From the NCBI GenBank assembly GCA_003646415.1, contig QNFS01000005.1, positions 1-35,002 on the forward strand: DNA of 35,002 bases, given 5' to 3'. A model generated the notes under the pieces. It was not told the DNA's origin. It searched no databases and saw nothing but the letters and a program-made list of their open reading frames with translations. The translations under genes were made by a program, and so were the position numbers. This DNA comes from Gammaproteobacteria bacterium (GTDB taxonomy: Bacteria; Pseudomonadota; Gammaproteobacteria; Pseudomonadales; Halieaceae). Below are positions 8,308 through 17,802 of the stretch, in pieces; the first letter of the stretch is position 1, and each line of letters begins with the position of its first letter.

Positions 8308-9252
8308 TTAACGGTCGTTGAGCAGGAAATCCGGCACCGGCTCATCAGCCACCACCGAGATGGGGTCGATATGGATGATAACTTCAGCTCCCGGGTAGGA
8401 CGCTTGTAAAGTCCATTCCACCTCGTCCGAGATGTTGTGGGCCTGCAACAGGGTCAGGTCATCATCCAGTTCCAGGTGCAGTTGGATAAAGGTAGTCGTG
8501 CCGGAGCGCCTGGAACGCAGGTCATGCATACCTTGAACATCTTTATGGGCTTTGGCAATGCGCTTGATCCTGGCGCGCTCGGCATCGGGCAACTCTCTAT
8601 CCATCAGGTGGTCGAAAGCCTGCCTGACTATCTCCCAGGCGCTGTAGATGATAAAGATTGCTATACCAATGGCGAACAACGCATCAAATCCAGCCCAACC
8701 CCGGACCGACAACCAGAGAGCGACAATAACACTGATATTGACCAACAGATCCGTGCGGTAATGCAGGGCATCGGCCTTGATCGCAGTGGAGTCGGTCTTG
8801 CGGATCACATGTCTCTGAAAAGCCAGCAACAACAAAGTGGCGGCAATGGAAAACAGCATAGTTATCATACCGATGCCATAGGACTCAAGCGGGGCCGGGT
8901 GGGCAATACGCCGCCCGGCCTCCAGCAACAGGAAGCCCGCGGAGCCGGCTATGAATGCGGCCTGCCCCAACCCCGCCAGCGCCTCCGCCTTACCGTGCCC
9001 GAAGCGATGCGCTCTATCCGCCGGGGAGAGGGCGTGACGCACGGCAATGAGGTTGATGAGCGAGGCCAGCGCATCCAGCGTCGAGTCAATCAGGGTTGCC
9101 AGTAAACTGACGGAGCCTGACATGCCCCAGGCAATCATCTTGGCGACAATCAAGGTGACAGCGACAGATATCGACGCGTAAGTAGCCAGGCGCATCAGGC
9201 GGGCAACTTCCTGTGGCGGGGTTGGTGCTGATTTTGCAAATGATTGATTCAT
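8308..9252 (-). CDS. fieF: Cation diffusion facilitator, FieF/YiiP-like divalent metal exporter
   Basis: An inner-membrane proton-coupled exporter of Zn2+, Cd2+ or Fe2+ with about six transmembrane segments and a C-terminal cytoplasmic metal-binding domain. The transport-site motifs are present: DSTLD in helix 2 and HYRTD in helix 5, matching the DxxxD/HxxxD tetrad of YiiP. The RFGHGKAEALAGLGQ loop and the C-terminal HDLRSRRSGTTTFIQLHLEL are also family signatures. I use the ATG at 9250-9252 because MNQSF matches the usual YiiP N-terminus. A GTG seven codons upstream (9273) with an AGG before it is the alternative. It converges on the metal-receptor-like gene; no shared control can be seen. 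Confidence 0.9.
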   Translation of the reverse strand: MNQSFAKSAPTPPQEVARLMRLATYASISVAVTLIVAKMIAWGMSGSVSLLATLIDSTLDALASLINLIAVRHALSPADRAHRFGHGKAEALAGLGQAAFIAGSAGFLLLEAGRRIAHPAPLESYGIGMITMLFSIAATLLLLAFQRHVIRKTDSTAIKADALHYRTDLLVNISVIVALWLSVRGWAGFDALFAIGIAIFIIYSAWEIVRQAFDHLMDRELPDAERARIKRIAKAHKDVQGMHDLRSRRSGTTTFIQLHLELDDDLTLLQAHNISDEVEWTLQASYPGAEVIIHIDPISVVADEPVPDFLLNDR

Positions 9253-9469
9253 GACTGGGCTGGAGCAATACACGTAGCCTGCATTCTAACAAACTTGTCG
9301 CGGCAGCAGGGAATTGCATCCAGGATTCTACGTTTATTGCCGGGGTCGCTGATTCAGGATATTACGCAGGCGCTGTTACAGTTCCCCGTACCGGAGAGTG
9401 CCAGGCAAACCTCCGGTTGCCAGCACAGAATTCTCAGGCGAATCACGATCGACTCCCCGCGCAAGCTGC

Positions 9470-9892
9470 TCAATCGTCGGCAGGGCGACGGGTGCCAGCT
9501 TCTCCGGAGATAATACGAACTGTTCTCTGACAGGTGTCAAGCCAGCGCAAATTCGTATCGGTTTTCAACGCCCGAACGTAACCACGATCTGTTCGACAGG
9601 CAATACTCGTCTTGTTCGGGGTCCAGTCACCCTCTTTCGGCCGCGGCTTGCGACTACTGTAATACCACAGGCCGCGTCGGTCTTGCATGACATATTTCGC
9701 GTCAGAGGGAAGAAATACTTTCTTACCATCGATAACGGCGAAAACCTCCGGGCCATTGGTGGGTTTGCTATCTAGAACTGCAGTAGGTGTTAAGGTCAAC
9801 ATAACAGGCTCCCCGCCGGTTTTATTCTTTATTGGTACCACTGGTGGGGTGCGATCATGCGTACTGCCAGACTGCCCCCCAGGCCACCACAT
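9470..9892 (-). CDS. Uncharacterised 140-residue protein
   Basis: I do not recognise this protein. It is hydrophilic and basic in its C-terminal half (YYSSRKPRPKEGDW, CRTDRGYVRALKTDTNLRWL) with two Cys that could pair, and has no clear domain motif. The annotated ATG has no ribosome-binding site. Reading the same frame upstream gives an ATG at 9985 and 25 residues (MRLIFNLAKIVAQSALSPFP and so on), then one in-frame TAG and five more codons that join this ORF. A signal or membrane segment may therefore have been cut off by an amber mutation. The upstream region (9893-10071) is markedly AT-rich and otherwise empty. Coding status is moderate and function unknown. Confidence 0.5.
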   Translation of the reverse strand: MWWPGGQSGSTHDRTPPVVPIKNKTGGEPVMLTLTPTAVLDSKPTNGPEVFAVIDGKKVFLPSDAKYVMQDRRGLWYYSSRKPRPKEGDWTPNKTSIACRTDRGYVRALKTDTNLRWLDTCQRTVRIISGEAGTRRPADD

Positions 9893-10071
9893 AAGTTGCA
9901 GCGACAGCTAAGTTATAAGCCGGACAGGGAAAGGAGACAATGCAGATTGTGCCACTATTTTAGCTAAATTAAATATCAGCCGCATATTGAGCCAATATTT
10001 TATATTTAGTAGCAATTATTGGAGTGTTTTTGATTTTATATGCCATTATTTTCTATATGATACAAAAGCGT

Positions 10072-10470
10072 CTAGCTGATGGGTACCAGCTTCATATGGG
10101 GGGGCGAACCGGGCACAGGCGCCAGAGGCTGGAGCAATTGTGGCCCCGCATTGGACAGCAACTCGCCGGCACCCTCTACCGAACTCATCAACATATGCAA
10201 GGACAAGGCCGCTCGCCCCTCGCTGGAGGCAACCTGCCCCATCAGCGCCGCCAGTCCCTCCTCACAGAGAAAGCCAAGCAACACTGCGTTGGTCAAGTAG
10301 TCCCGGATAATCTGGCGATTGACCTGGTCCTGCAGGTAACCCTGGAAGCCATCATCCCCGAATACGCGCCCCAGGACTTCAATGTCCCGCCCATCCAGAG
10401 GGTGATCCGGGAAAGTGGGGGCTTCACCAAAGGCCCGATCAATGCGCTCTACTATCTTATCAAGATGCAA
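10072..10470 (-). CDS. Uncharacterised protein at the end of the chemosensory operon
   Basis: A 132-residue soluble protein of unknown function, the last gene of the leftward Chp-like operon. It is helical in character, with an acidic N-terminal half (LDKIVERIDRAFGEAP, HPLDGRDIEVLGRVFGDDGF) and a Pro-rich tail (QPLAPVPGSPPH). I place the start at the TTG at 10468-10470 because GGAGG (10478-10482) sits eight bases upstream. An in-frame TTG at 10485 lacks a good site. It begins about 20 bases after the chpC-like stop, so it is probably cotranscribed and coupled, which suggests an accessory role in the pathway. No homologous family was recognised and no terminator was seen after it. Confidence 0.65.
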   Translation of the reverse strand: MHLDKIVERIDRAFGEAPTFPDHPLDGRDIEVLGRVFGDDGFQGYLQDQVNRQIIRDYLTNAVLLGFLCEEGLAALMGQVASSEGRAALSLHMLMSSVEGAGELLSNAGPQLLQPLAPVPGSPPHMKLVPIS

Positions 10471-10491
10471 CGTTACAACCTCCAATAAATA

Positions 10492-10938
10492 TCATGCCAT
10501 CGCCTGGCTAGTTGCAATTTTTTTCTGCAAAAGAGCCAGGTCAGGTACCTGATAAACCGCGCCTTGCAACTTGAAAGCCGCAGTGGCATGTTGCTGCGCC
10601 GCCTCAGGGGCATCTTCTACCTGCTGCGCACAAACCCGCTTTACCGCCAGCCCCTCCCCACGAACAGCGATACCCCAGTAATCACAATCCTCCCCTTCAA
10701 GCCCCAGGAAAATAGCGATTAAACCGGCCCCGCCATGCTGCTCCCGCCAAGCAGAGCCATCATCGTTGCCAAAATCCAGGACAGGAACAGACATACCACG
10801 CCAGCTAAGCGCTTCTGGCGGCCGCTCTGTAGCGTCATGCAGCGTGACTATCTCAGCGAGACAGTTTTGTGGCACCGCCCAGGATTCAGTTTTTGAGCAG
10901 GGTATAAGTACACACCAATGCGACACATCATCAGTCAT
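10492..10938 (-). CDS. chpC: CheW-like scaffold protein, ChpC-like
   Basis: A single-domain CheW-like protein of 148 residues that would help link receptor and histidine kinase. It shows a degenerate CheW pattern: an early SWAVPQNCLAEIV strand, LSWRGMSVPVLDFGNDDGSA in place of the usual W+G..+P++D motif, and then GLIAIFLGLEGEDCDYWGIA. The start is the second of two adjacent ATGs, five bases after AAGGAG. It begins nine bases after the stop of the ChpA-like kinase, which is where chpC lies in the Pseudomonas chp cluster. Identification rests on weak motifs plus strong position. It could equally be called a PilI/CheW paralogue. Confidence 0.65.
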   Translation of the reverse strand: MTDDVSHWCVLIPCSKTESWAVPQNCLAEIVTLHDATERPPEALSWRGMSVPVLDFGNDDGSAWREQHGGAGLIAIFLGLEGEDCDYWGIAVRGEGLAVKRVCAQQVEDAPEAAQQHATAAFKLQGAVYQVPDLALLQKKIATSQAMA

Positions 10939-10947
10939 CATTACTCC

Positions 10948-13900
10948 TTAAGACAGCTGCAGGTCATAGCCGGTAAGCGCACTAATTTGCTCAATCAAAG
11001 CGGAAAAGTTGAACGGTTTACCCATATAACCGTTACATCCCGCATCTCTGGCCAGGGCACGATGCTTCGCACCCGTACGCGAGGTCACCATAATGACGGG
11101 AAGATGCCCGTAACGTTGTGACTTACGAATTTCACGCAGTGTTTCAATGCCGTCTTTGACCGGCATTTCAACATCCAGCAAAACAATATCCGGCAGTCTG
11201 TGGGTAGCGTTTAACAGATCTATCGCCACCATTCCGTTCTCCGCAGTAATGGTTTCCACTCCGACGGTATCCAATTGACTGGTTGCAACCATTCTCTGGG
11301 TTCTGGAATCGTCCACAACCAGCGCCAGCAATGTCCTGTCAGCGTCACTACTGACCGTTACGGGCGCAAAATCCCCGGAGGCGACGCTGGCCACAAGCAG
11401 GTTGAGATCCAATGCCACAATCGCCTCACCGTCGGCCGTAGTGGCTGCACCGGCAACACCGGGGACTGAGGAAAATTGCGCACCCAGAGACCGAACAACC
11501 AGTTCCAGCGCCTCCTCCACATTATCGATGGCGATGGCCATGTGGCGCTGCTCCGAACCGGCGACAATAATGGGAACTGTTGTCCCCCACACACTGCGCT
11601 CCGGCAAACCCACACCCTGGCACAAGGTAGCGAGATAGGCGGGCTCACACTCCATATCAAACAGCGATAAGGTCTTGCCCTGCTCTACCGCCGAATAAAA
11701 CTTATCGACAGCGACATATTCCACCGCGATCAACCCGTTGAGGGGGATGGCATAGGCACCTTCACCCGCCGTGACAAAAAGTGCGCCGTTGACACTGACG
11801 TTGGAAGGAATTCGAATCTCAAAAGAAGTGCCAAGGCCCACCGCAGACTCGATTTGTATATCCCCGCCAAGCTGTTGCAACTCAGTCATCACGATATCCA
11901 TACCCACGCCACGACCTGAAATTTCACTCAGGGTGCTGGCCGTGGAAAAACCCTTGTGGAATATAAGCCTGATGGCTTCTTCATCACTGAGGGCGTCGAC
12001 ATCGATATCCAGGCCTTTGTTATAGGCGGATTCACGAATCCCATCGGCATCCATACCCCGACCATCATCCGCGAGTTTGATAATGTAATCGCCACCTGAT
12101 TTGCGAACATCGATTGTGATGCGCCCGGCGGTTGGCTTGCCCACCGCCAGGCGCTCTTCGGGAGACTCAATACCATGGTCCAATGCATTACGCACCATGT
12201 GCTCCAGAATAATCTGGCAGCGCGCGTAATGATCCCGATCCAGCGCGCCGGCCTCATTGAGCACCTTGAAAGAGACCGTTTTATTCAGGTCCGTGCTCAC
12301 GGTTCTAACGATACGGCGCAGGCCCGGCATCAAGCGCGACATCGGCACTACCCGGGCTGACTGAAGAGAGGATGTAATACTGGAAATCACTGATGACTGC
12401 TGCTTCAATAACGACTCAACGAGTGCGTTCTGGCGACTGGCGACATCGACCAGATCCGCTAAATCTTCCACGCCCTCACGCAATATATTGGCCGCTTCCT
12501 GCAACTCTGAATACTGATCCATCTCCAACGCATCGAGATCAGCTGTCGAGCGGCCACTGCTCGCATTCGCATTCACATTCACATTCAATAAAGCACGGTC
12601 CGCAATCTTGGCAATATGGGACCTTACCGAGGTCAAGCGAGCCTGTAGTTCGGACGAGGCGCGCTTATTGCGCGAAGTGCTCTGGGCAGAGCGCACCCCG
12701 AGTTGCTGGGCCTGGCTGGTCAGGTTCAACAGGTGATCAAGTTTTTCCGAGGTAATACGAACAGACTGCTGTGCCGCAAGCGATTTCGCACCCTCATCCG
12801 CCAACTGTTGATCCCGCTTTTTCTGACGCACCACAGCAGCTTTGTTTTGCCCGGCGGGTGAACCGACCGATTCCACTACAGGCGCCTCAATGCTTGCAGT
12901 CAAATCACTCTGGACAGCCAACGGCTCGTCACCAGCAACAGGGCCACCACCCTGCACAGGGAACTCACTCGCAATATCTCCTCGATGCTCCTGCACAAAC
13001 TCGACCCCACGGACTACCGCATCCAGCCAAACATTCATCATGCGGAAGTAGTCTTGCTCTGCACCGGCCTCGGGACGCGACGTGGCCTCCAGCAAAGTTT
13101 CGAAATTGTGAACCAGGGTGCCGTAACGTTGCAGGCCTACTCCTTTAGCAATCCCCTTGAGGGTGTGTAAAGTTCGCGCCACTGTTGCAAATGTTGAATC
13201 TACCGTCGCGTCCTTTTCCCACTCGCCGAAGGCATCCTCGAGCTTCTCCACCTCAGCGGAACCCTCTTCAATGAAGGCATCAAGGAAATCGGAGAATATC
13301 TCTGTGCTACTTTTGCTGGTATAGCTAAATGTAATTCCCTCAGGAATAAACCAGGCTGCATCTGACCCACCCCGATCAGGGCTTGACACACCGTAAACAT
13401 CATCACGGCTGTCCGCAGAATCCAGTTGATCAGGCTGCTTACTGCCTGCGAACTCATCGACGTCCACACCGCATATTTCATCAATGCCGCCCTGCGGCTG
13501 CTCTATGCTGGAAAATGCGGCTTCAATGTCACTAACAGTAAAGTCGCTGGCAGCAGGCAGCTCACCAAAAATATCTCCCGCAAAAATATCCTCGCCAAAA
13601 CCGGCGCTCTCCATGGGGTCATCTATTGTCCCGCGATCTGCCGCGACCTCCAGAACATCGTCAGTATCACTATCAAACTCTGCCCCGAGAAAATCGTCGA
13701 ACAAAGCATCGATATTCATTTCATCCTGTGGCGCTGCTCCTGTATCCAACCCCTCGGTAAAGTCAGCCCCCACAATATCATCTGCAAAGTCCGTCTCCGA
13801 AACCGAGGCTTTAGTGGCCGGTTGCTCTGCCTCCAACTCAATACTGGTTACCGGCTCAGGCGCAAACTCAGACTGAAGTTCAGCCTTATGATCCTCGGCA

Positions 13901-15312
13901 GTAAACTCGGGGCTGAAAAGATCATTCCAGTTCTCATTAGTCTGCCCGTGAAACAGCCTTACATAAATCGCACTCTGCTCAGACTTGGCAAGATCCTGCA
14001 TTGCCAGCGGCAGTTCCGTGCATATTGCCGTGACAGGCTCAAAATCCTCAGCATAGCAACGCTTGATGGCTTCAGGCTCATTACCCAGCATCACATCGAC
14101 TTCTATAGCATCAGCCGCAAAGCCAAGCGCTTCGATACGTTCGCGTACCTGAGCGGTAACCTCTTCCATAACCAGGGAAATGACTTCGGTGATTGCCGCA
14201 ACCGAGCTGCCGTCAAATCCATCCATGGCACGAAAGTCTTCGTGGTAGTCGATGTCGATTCCAGACGAAGGGTCAACCGCAACTATCCCCTCAGTACATG
14301 CTACTGCGAGTTCGTCCGGATCCGAATCATCATCAACCAGATACTCACCGTCCAGCAGGTATTTATCAAACTCATCATCATCGGCAGGTAGCGCTATACT
14401 CGCCACATAGTCCAGAACATTACCAGGAGCGGCGTCGCTGCTATGGGCAGCATCGTCCTGCATGGTGTCTTCATTCGCTACAGAATAACTACCCGGCTGA
14501 GCCACGATGCAGGGTACCGGCGCTTCACTCAGGTTGATGGAATGTGAGGAATCCAGCTCAACAGACAAATTATCGTGGTCGTTCTCGTCAATGCTCTCAC
14601 CATCGATCTCGTTTGAAATCTCATCATCAACCGTTGCAACTGGCTCTACGTTGCTTTCCACCTCACAGTCATCTGCCGAGAATTCAATATCTCCGCCGCT
14701 CTCGCGCAACTCATGCTCAGCAATATCTATCGGCAGGCTCTCTTCGGCGCGGGGAGGGGTGGTAGTAACCGGTAGCTGCGAGACCGGGGGCTCAACCACT
14801 GACTTGACCCGTTTAATCGACAGGAAGGCCTCTCCTATATCATCTGCTTCTTTTAAACCAAGGATATCCGAGCCATCTGAAACGCCAGCTGTAGAAACCG
14901 AACTATCGGTATACTCCCTGCGGGAATAATCAACAGCCATCGCCGCTCCCGACAAATCGGCCTTGGCATCTGCATCTGCATCTGCATCTGCATCTACAGC
15001 CGGGTTGTCAGAAATATCCGCATAGATATCGCTCCTCTCACTATCTGAGGACATCACTATTTCTTCATTGACATAAGTGGACAACTCATCACTGCCAGCA
15101 TGACCCCTGACCAGGGGTCGGCCAGCTACTTCAGCCTCGTAGGCTGATAGCCCCTCATCACGATAGTCATTACCCGGAACAGTGAAAAGCTTCTCTTCAG
15201 GCTCTGAAAGGTCCATATCCAGGAGCCAGCGCAGGCTCTTTTCTTTCGTATCATCGACGGAATCCACGACTCCTTCGGTTCCCGATTCACAGCGTTCGTT
15301 GTCAGTGTGCAC
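10948..15312 (-). CDS. chpA: ChpA-like hybrid chemosensory histidine kinase, C-terminal protein (Hpt-CheA-CheW-REC)
   Basis: A 1454-residue cytoplasmic hybrid kinase, the C-terminal part of a ChpA that in Pseudomonas is one protein. The order is: a long acidic, low-complexity region (about 1-700); an Hpt domain with ARTLHTLKGIAKGVGLQRYG, whose phospho-His is near 716; a dimerisation region; an ATPase domain with NALDHGIESPEER (about 1042), DDGRGMD and GRGVGMDIV; a CheW-like domain (about 1175-1320); and a C-terminal receiver with VVDDSRTQR, the phospho-Asp in LLDVEMP, and VTSR and GKPF. Kinase motifs look intact, so it should be active. The start is GTG (15310-15312) with GGAG seven bases upstream, 42 bases after the ChpA-N stop. 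Two in-frame hexanucleotide repeats lie inside it. Confidence 0.92.
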   Translation of the reverse strand: MHTDNERCESGTEGVVDSVDDTKEKSLRWLLDMDLSEPEEKLFTVPGNDYRDEGLSAYEAEVAGRPLVRGHAGSDELSTYVNEEIVMSSDSERSDIYADISDNPAVDADADADADAKADLSGAAMAVDYSRREYTDSSVSTAGVSDGSDILGLKEADDIGEAFLSIKRVKSVVEPPVSQLPVTTTPPRAEESLPIDIAEHELRESGGDIEFSADDCEVESNVEPVATVDDEISNEIDGESIDENDHDNLSVELDSSHSINLSEAPVPCIVAQPGSYSVANEDTMQDDAAHSSDAAPGNVLDYVASIALPADDDEFDKYLLDGEYLVDDDSDPDELAVACTEGIVAVDPSSGIDIDYHEDFRAMDGFDGSSVAAITEVISLVMEEVTAQVRERIEALGFAADAIEVDVMLGNEPEAIKRCYAEDFEPVTAICTELPLAMQDLAKSEQSAIYVRLFHGQTNENWNDLFSPEFTAEDHKAELQSEFAPEPVTSIELEAEQPATKASVSETDFADDIVGADFTEGLDTGAAPQDEMNIDALFDDFLGAEFDSDTDDVLEVAADRGTIDDPMESAGFGEDIFAGDIFGELPAASDFTVSDIEAAFSSIEQPQGGIDEICGVDVDEFAGSKQPDQLDSADSRDDVYGVSSPDRGGSDAAWFIPEGITFSYTSKSSTEIFSDFLDAFIEEGSAEVEKLEDAFGEWEKDATVDSTFATVARTLHTLKGIAKGVGLQRYGTLVHNFETLLEATSRPEAGAEQDYFRMMNVWLDAVVRGVEFVQEHRGDIASEFPVQGGGPVAGDEPLAVQSDLTASIEAPVVESVGSPAGQNKAAVVRQKKRDQQLADEGAKSLAAQQSVRITSEKLDHLLNLTSQAQQLGVRSAQSTSRNKRASSELQARLTSVRSHIAKIADRALLNVNVNANASSGRSTADLDALEMDQYSELQEAANILREGVEDLADLVDVASRQNALVESLLKQQSSVISSITSSLQSARVVPMSRLMPGLRRIVRTVSTDLNKTVSFKVLNEAGALDRDHYARCQIILEHMVRNALDHGIESPEERLAVGKPTAGRITIDVRKSGGDYIIKLADDGRGMDADGIRESAYNKGLDIDVDALSDEEAIRLIFHKGFSTASTLSEISGRGVGMDIVMTELQQLGGDIQIESAVGLGTSFEIRIPSNVSVNGALFVTAGEGAYAIPLNGLIAVEYVAVDKFYSAVEQGKTLSLFDMECEPAYLATLCQGVGLPERSVWGTTVPIIVAGSEQRHMAIAIDNVEEALELVVRSLGAQFSSVPGVAGAATTADGEAIVALDLNLLVASVASGDFAPVTVSSDADRTLLALVVDDSRTQRMVATSQLDTVGVETITAENGMVAIDLLNATHRLPDIVLLDVEMPVKDGIETLREIRKSQRYGHLPVIMVTSRTGAKHRALARDAGCNGYMGKPFNFSALIEQISALTGYDLQLS
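12563..12586. repeat. Hexanucleotide tandem repeat inside the ChpA-like kinase
   Basis: Four tandem six-base units (GCATTC twice, ACATTC twice) encode alternating Asn with Val or Ala between the Hpt domain and the kinase core. Changes in copy number would lengthen or shorten the linker by two residues without shifting the frame. Confidence 0.7.
14966..14995. repeat. Five GCATCT units encoding an Asp-Ala run
   Basis: Five exact GCATCT copies encode the Asp-Ala repeat seen as VDADADADADAK in the acidic N-terminal region of the ChpA-like kinase. The unit is six bases, so slippage would keep the frame. Confidence 0.85.
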
Positions 15313-15354
15313 AATTATTCTCCGTTATCCGGTTTGGCGACCAGCGCCAGTTTT

Positions 15355-17802
15355 TCAGTGAGCGAGAGTCTCTGAAACCACAGTCCTGTCCGCCATATCG
15401 ACGCTCGAACTTATGACCTCCTTCACGAGCGGCAAATCGTCTGACAGGTCCTTTCCACCAGACCTGGCCATACGAAAACAGTCATTGGTCAATTTGCGAA
15501 TGTATTCAACATCCGGGCCCTCAGCGTTTCTATAGGACAGGACCAGGGCCGGAAGAGCGCTCACCACCTCGTTTACCAGTCGTCCCACCTTGTCATTTGG
15601 GGGCTGGTCGCCGTCCAGCACCCTGTCCAGCATATCCTGAGCCGCCCAACCCAACTCACCAAGAATATTGGCTCCAACCGCACGGCCATTGCCCTTGAAA
15701 GTATGGAAGTGCCTGCGAATATCACGCAACACATCATTGGCGCCGGTATTCTGTGCCCACTTCGCCGACAATCTGGTCAGTTCGGCAACGAGTTCCTCAG
15801 ACTCCTCTATAAACACTTCACGAAATTCCGCTGGAATATCCGAATCCTTTACATAGGCCTTTTCCTGCAGGGCCGGGGTATCCGCAGGGATTTTTGCGTC
15901 TGCAACAACAGCGACGTCCGCACCCGAAGACAACTCGATAATCCACTTGTCCAACTCCGACGCCCGCTGTTCAGCAAGGTTAATCACATGAGAGGTATCA
16001 TCCAGTGGGTCAATGACCGACCGCTGTAAATGCATCTCGATCTGGGCGAAAGCATCGGCGAAGCAGCGGAAAGCATCGTCCTCATGCACACTTCCGGCTT
16101 TGCTGGCGGCAGTGAGCCACTTGTGACACTGCTCGATTACCAGCCCCTCTCTGGCCATACCGGCAAAGCTCAGTGCACCGGCGATTTCAGTCAACAGTTG
16201 CAACGACAAACTAATGGCCTTGCGATCTGGTGTATCCTTCAGTTGATCCAGGTAATCGCTGGCGAGACGGTAGAGTAAATCAATATCCGGGTCACCGTTG
16301 TCTGCATCCCTCACTGCCTGGCGCAGCTCTTCGTGCCCTTTATCTGACTTGTTAAGATGACGCTGCAGGGCGAGCGTCAAACGCATAATGCTTTCCGGAT
16401 CCAGGGGTTTCTTGTCCAGCGCACTCTTCAATGCCTTGCGGCGCAGGATCTGGTGCAGATAATTCTCTACCAGGCTCATCTGGGTAAACGTGGCGGTTGC
16501 GACGCTCTTACGCAATTCAAATTCTCCGCTGGAGAAGGAACTGCACAGGCCGTGTTCGAGCTTGTGCTCCAGGTCCAGTTTGACCTCTACAACACCACGA
16601 ATAATTTCGCTTATCGCCTTCTCGGCTTTCTGGGGCTGATCATTGTAGCCGCCGTTGCATAGCTGGTTGAGTAGCGACTGAACATCATTAAGCGAATCCG
16701 CATGAGTAAACTGCCCCGCGGCCGCCAGGCGACACTGAGCACCCTCTATCGCATCCAGCGCAGAGCTGTCTTCGTTTGGCGAATCTGTCGCTGCAATGGC
16801 TGCCAAATCGTTAGTGTTAAGATAATCCACCACACTATTGAGTTGTTCCAGTGCACCACTGACGGCAGTTACAAGGGCATCGATATGTATCAAGCCACGG
16901 CCTGCCACGTCGACGGTATCGTTATCTATCCCGAATACATCACGCACACCTGATATATGCACCGGCTTGGACTTACAGGATGCCACGTAGTAAAGCATCT
17001 GTAGCAGGTAGCTATCGTAGTCTATGGACTCATCAACCCGGGCACCGTTTTCCCTGGCATATTTAATGGTAAATGCGCCGGCCTTGAATATCTGGGCTAT
17101 GCACTCATCCGGCACTATAAGGCCGCCAGCAATACCCTCACAAAGCCCAATCATGGCAAACCAGAACCTTTCCGGCTTGGAGCCAGCGAAAAGTACCTGC
17201 ATCTTCTTGGATATGCGCGCCACAGTCTTCATACTCTCGTTGACATTGCGTCGTCTCAATGCCTGCTTTGCCATTTCCAGATAGAGCGCCAGCATGACAT
17301 TGGTACGACTTTTTATTTCCTCGTCTGACGCAGGCGATGCGCCAGGTGTGATACCAACACCTGCGTCGATGTCCATGTAGAAGAAAAATGCTTGCGGACG
17401 GGGCCGCTCCCCAACCCAGCGGCGCAGGTCATTAACATATTGCTCCAGGCCACGGCCGGTATCCATTCGCACATTCTGGGTATGCGTCAAATATGCCGGG
17501 ACTACCTTCAGGGCCTGCATCAACCCGCCCATCGTCAGCTTACGCCGCTCGCCGACAACCTTATCCTTGTATAGAAAATTGAGACTGCGCTCCATTTCCA
17601 GGGTCAGCATTTCCAGTTTTTTTATCCCCAGTGCCCGCAGCGTAGAGGTGATCTGGTGAACTGCCCACATGCATTGCAACAGGGGCTGTTTCTGCGCCGG
17701 GTCATTACCATATTCAAGCAAGGCCGCCTCAGCATTCTCAGCCTGCTTGTTCATCAATCCACTCACCCATCTAAGGGAAACAACATCCGGTTTGCTAGCC
17801 AC
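15355..17802 (-). CDS. ChpA N-terminal half as a separate protein (FimL-like region plus Hpt)
   Basis: An 815-residue cytoplasmic protein without kinase or receiver domains. Its N-terminus (VVSLRWVSGLMNKQ, then LLQCMWAVHQITSTLRALG) matches the start of Pseudomonas ChpA and the related FimL. A long helical middle of degenerate Hpt-like bundles follows. Near the C-terminus HFHTFKGNGRAVGANILGEL is a full Hpt site with its phospho-His at about residue 700. I place the start at GTG (17800-17802). GGAGG lies eight bases upstream, the codon overlaps the stop of the 52-codon ORF (TAGTG), and the conserved N-terminus follows directly. An upstream GTG at 17853 would add 17 residues. It probably works as a phosphotransfer partner of the downstream kinase. 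Confidence 0.85.
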   Translation of the reverse strand: MASKPDVVSLRWVSGLMNKQAENAEAALLEYGNDPAQKQPLLQCMWAVHQITSTLRALGIKKLEMLTLEMERSLNFLYKDKVVGERRKLTMGGLMQALKVVPAYLTHTQNVRMDTGRGLEQYVNDLRRWVGERPRPQAFFFYMDIDAGVGITPGASPASDEEIKSRTNVMLALYLEMAKQALRRRNVNESMKTVARISKKMQVLFAGSKPERFWFAMIGLCEGIAGGLIVPDECIAQIFKAGAFTIKYARENGARVDESIDYDSYLLQMLYYVASCKSKPVHISGVRDVFGIDNDTVDVAGRGLIHIDALVTAVSGALEQLNSVVDYLNTNDLAAIAATDSPNEDSSALDAIEGAQCRLAAAGQFTHADSLNDVQSLLNQLCNGGYNDQPQKAEKAISEIIRGVVEVKLDLEHKLEHGLCSSFSSGEFELRKSVATATFTQMSLVENYLHQILRRKALKSALDKKPLDPESIMRLTLALQRHLNKSDKGHEELRQAVRDADNGDPDIDLLYRLASDYLDQLKDTPDRKAISLSLQLLTEIAGALSFAGMAREGLVIEQCHKWLTAASKAGSVHEDDAFRCFADAFAQIEMHLQRSVIDPLDDTSHVINLAEQRASELDKWIIELSSGADVAVVADAKIPADTPALQEKAYVKDSDIPAEFREVFIEESEELVAELTRLSAKWAQNTGANDVLRDIRRHFHTFKGNGRAVGANILGELGWAAQDMLDRVLDGDQPPNDKVGRLVNEVVSALPALVLSYRNAEGPDVEYIRKLTNDCFRMARSGGKDLSDDLPLVKEVISSSVDMADRTVVSETLAH

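Noticed and set aside
13426-14391. 321-codon plus-strand ORF inside the ChpA-like gene
   Set aside because: Antisense to the acidic repeat-rich region; the composition is explained by the complement of that coding sequence.
14966-14995. Possible CRISPR-like repeat
   Set aside because: The units are six bases, contiguous and without spacers; this is a coding microsatellite.
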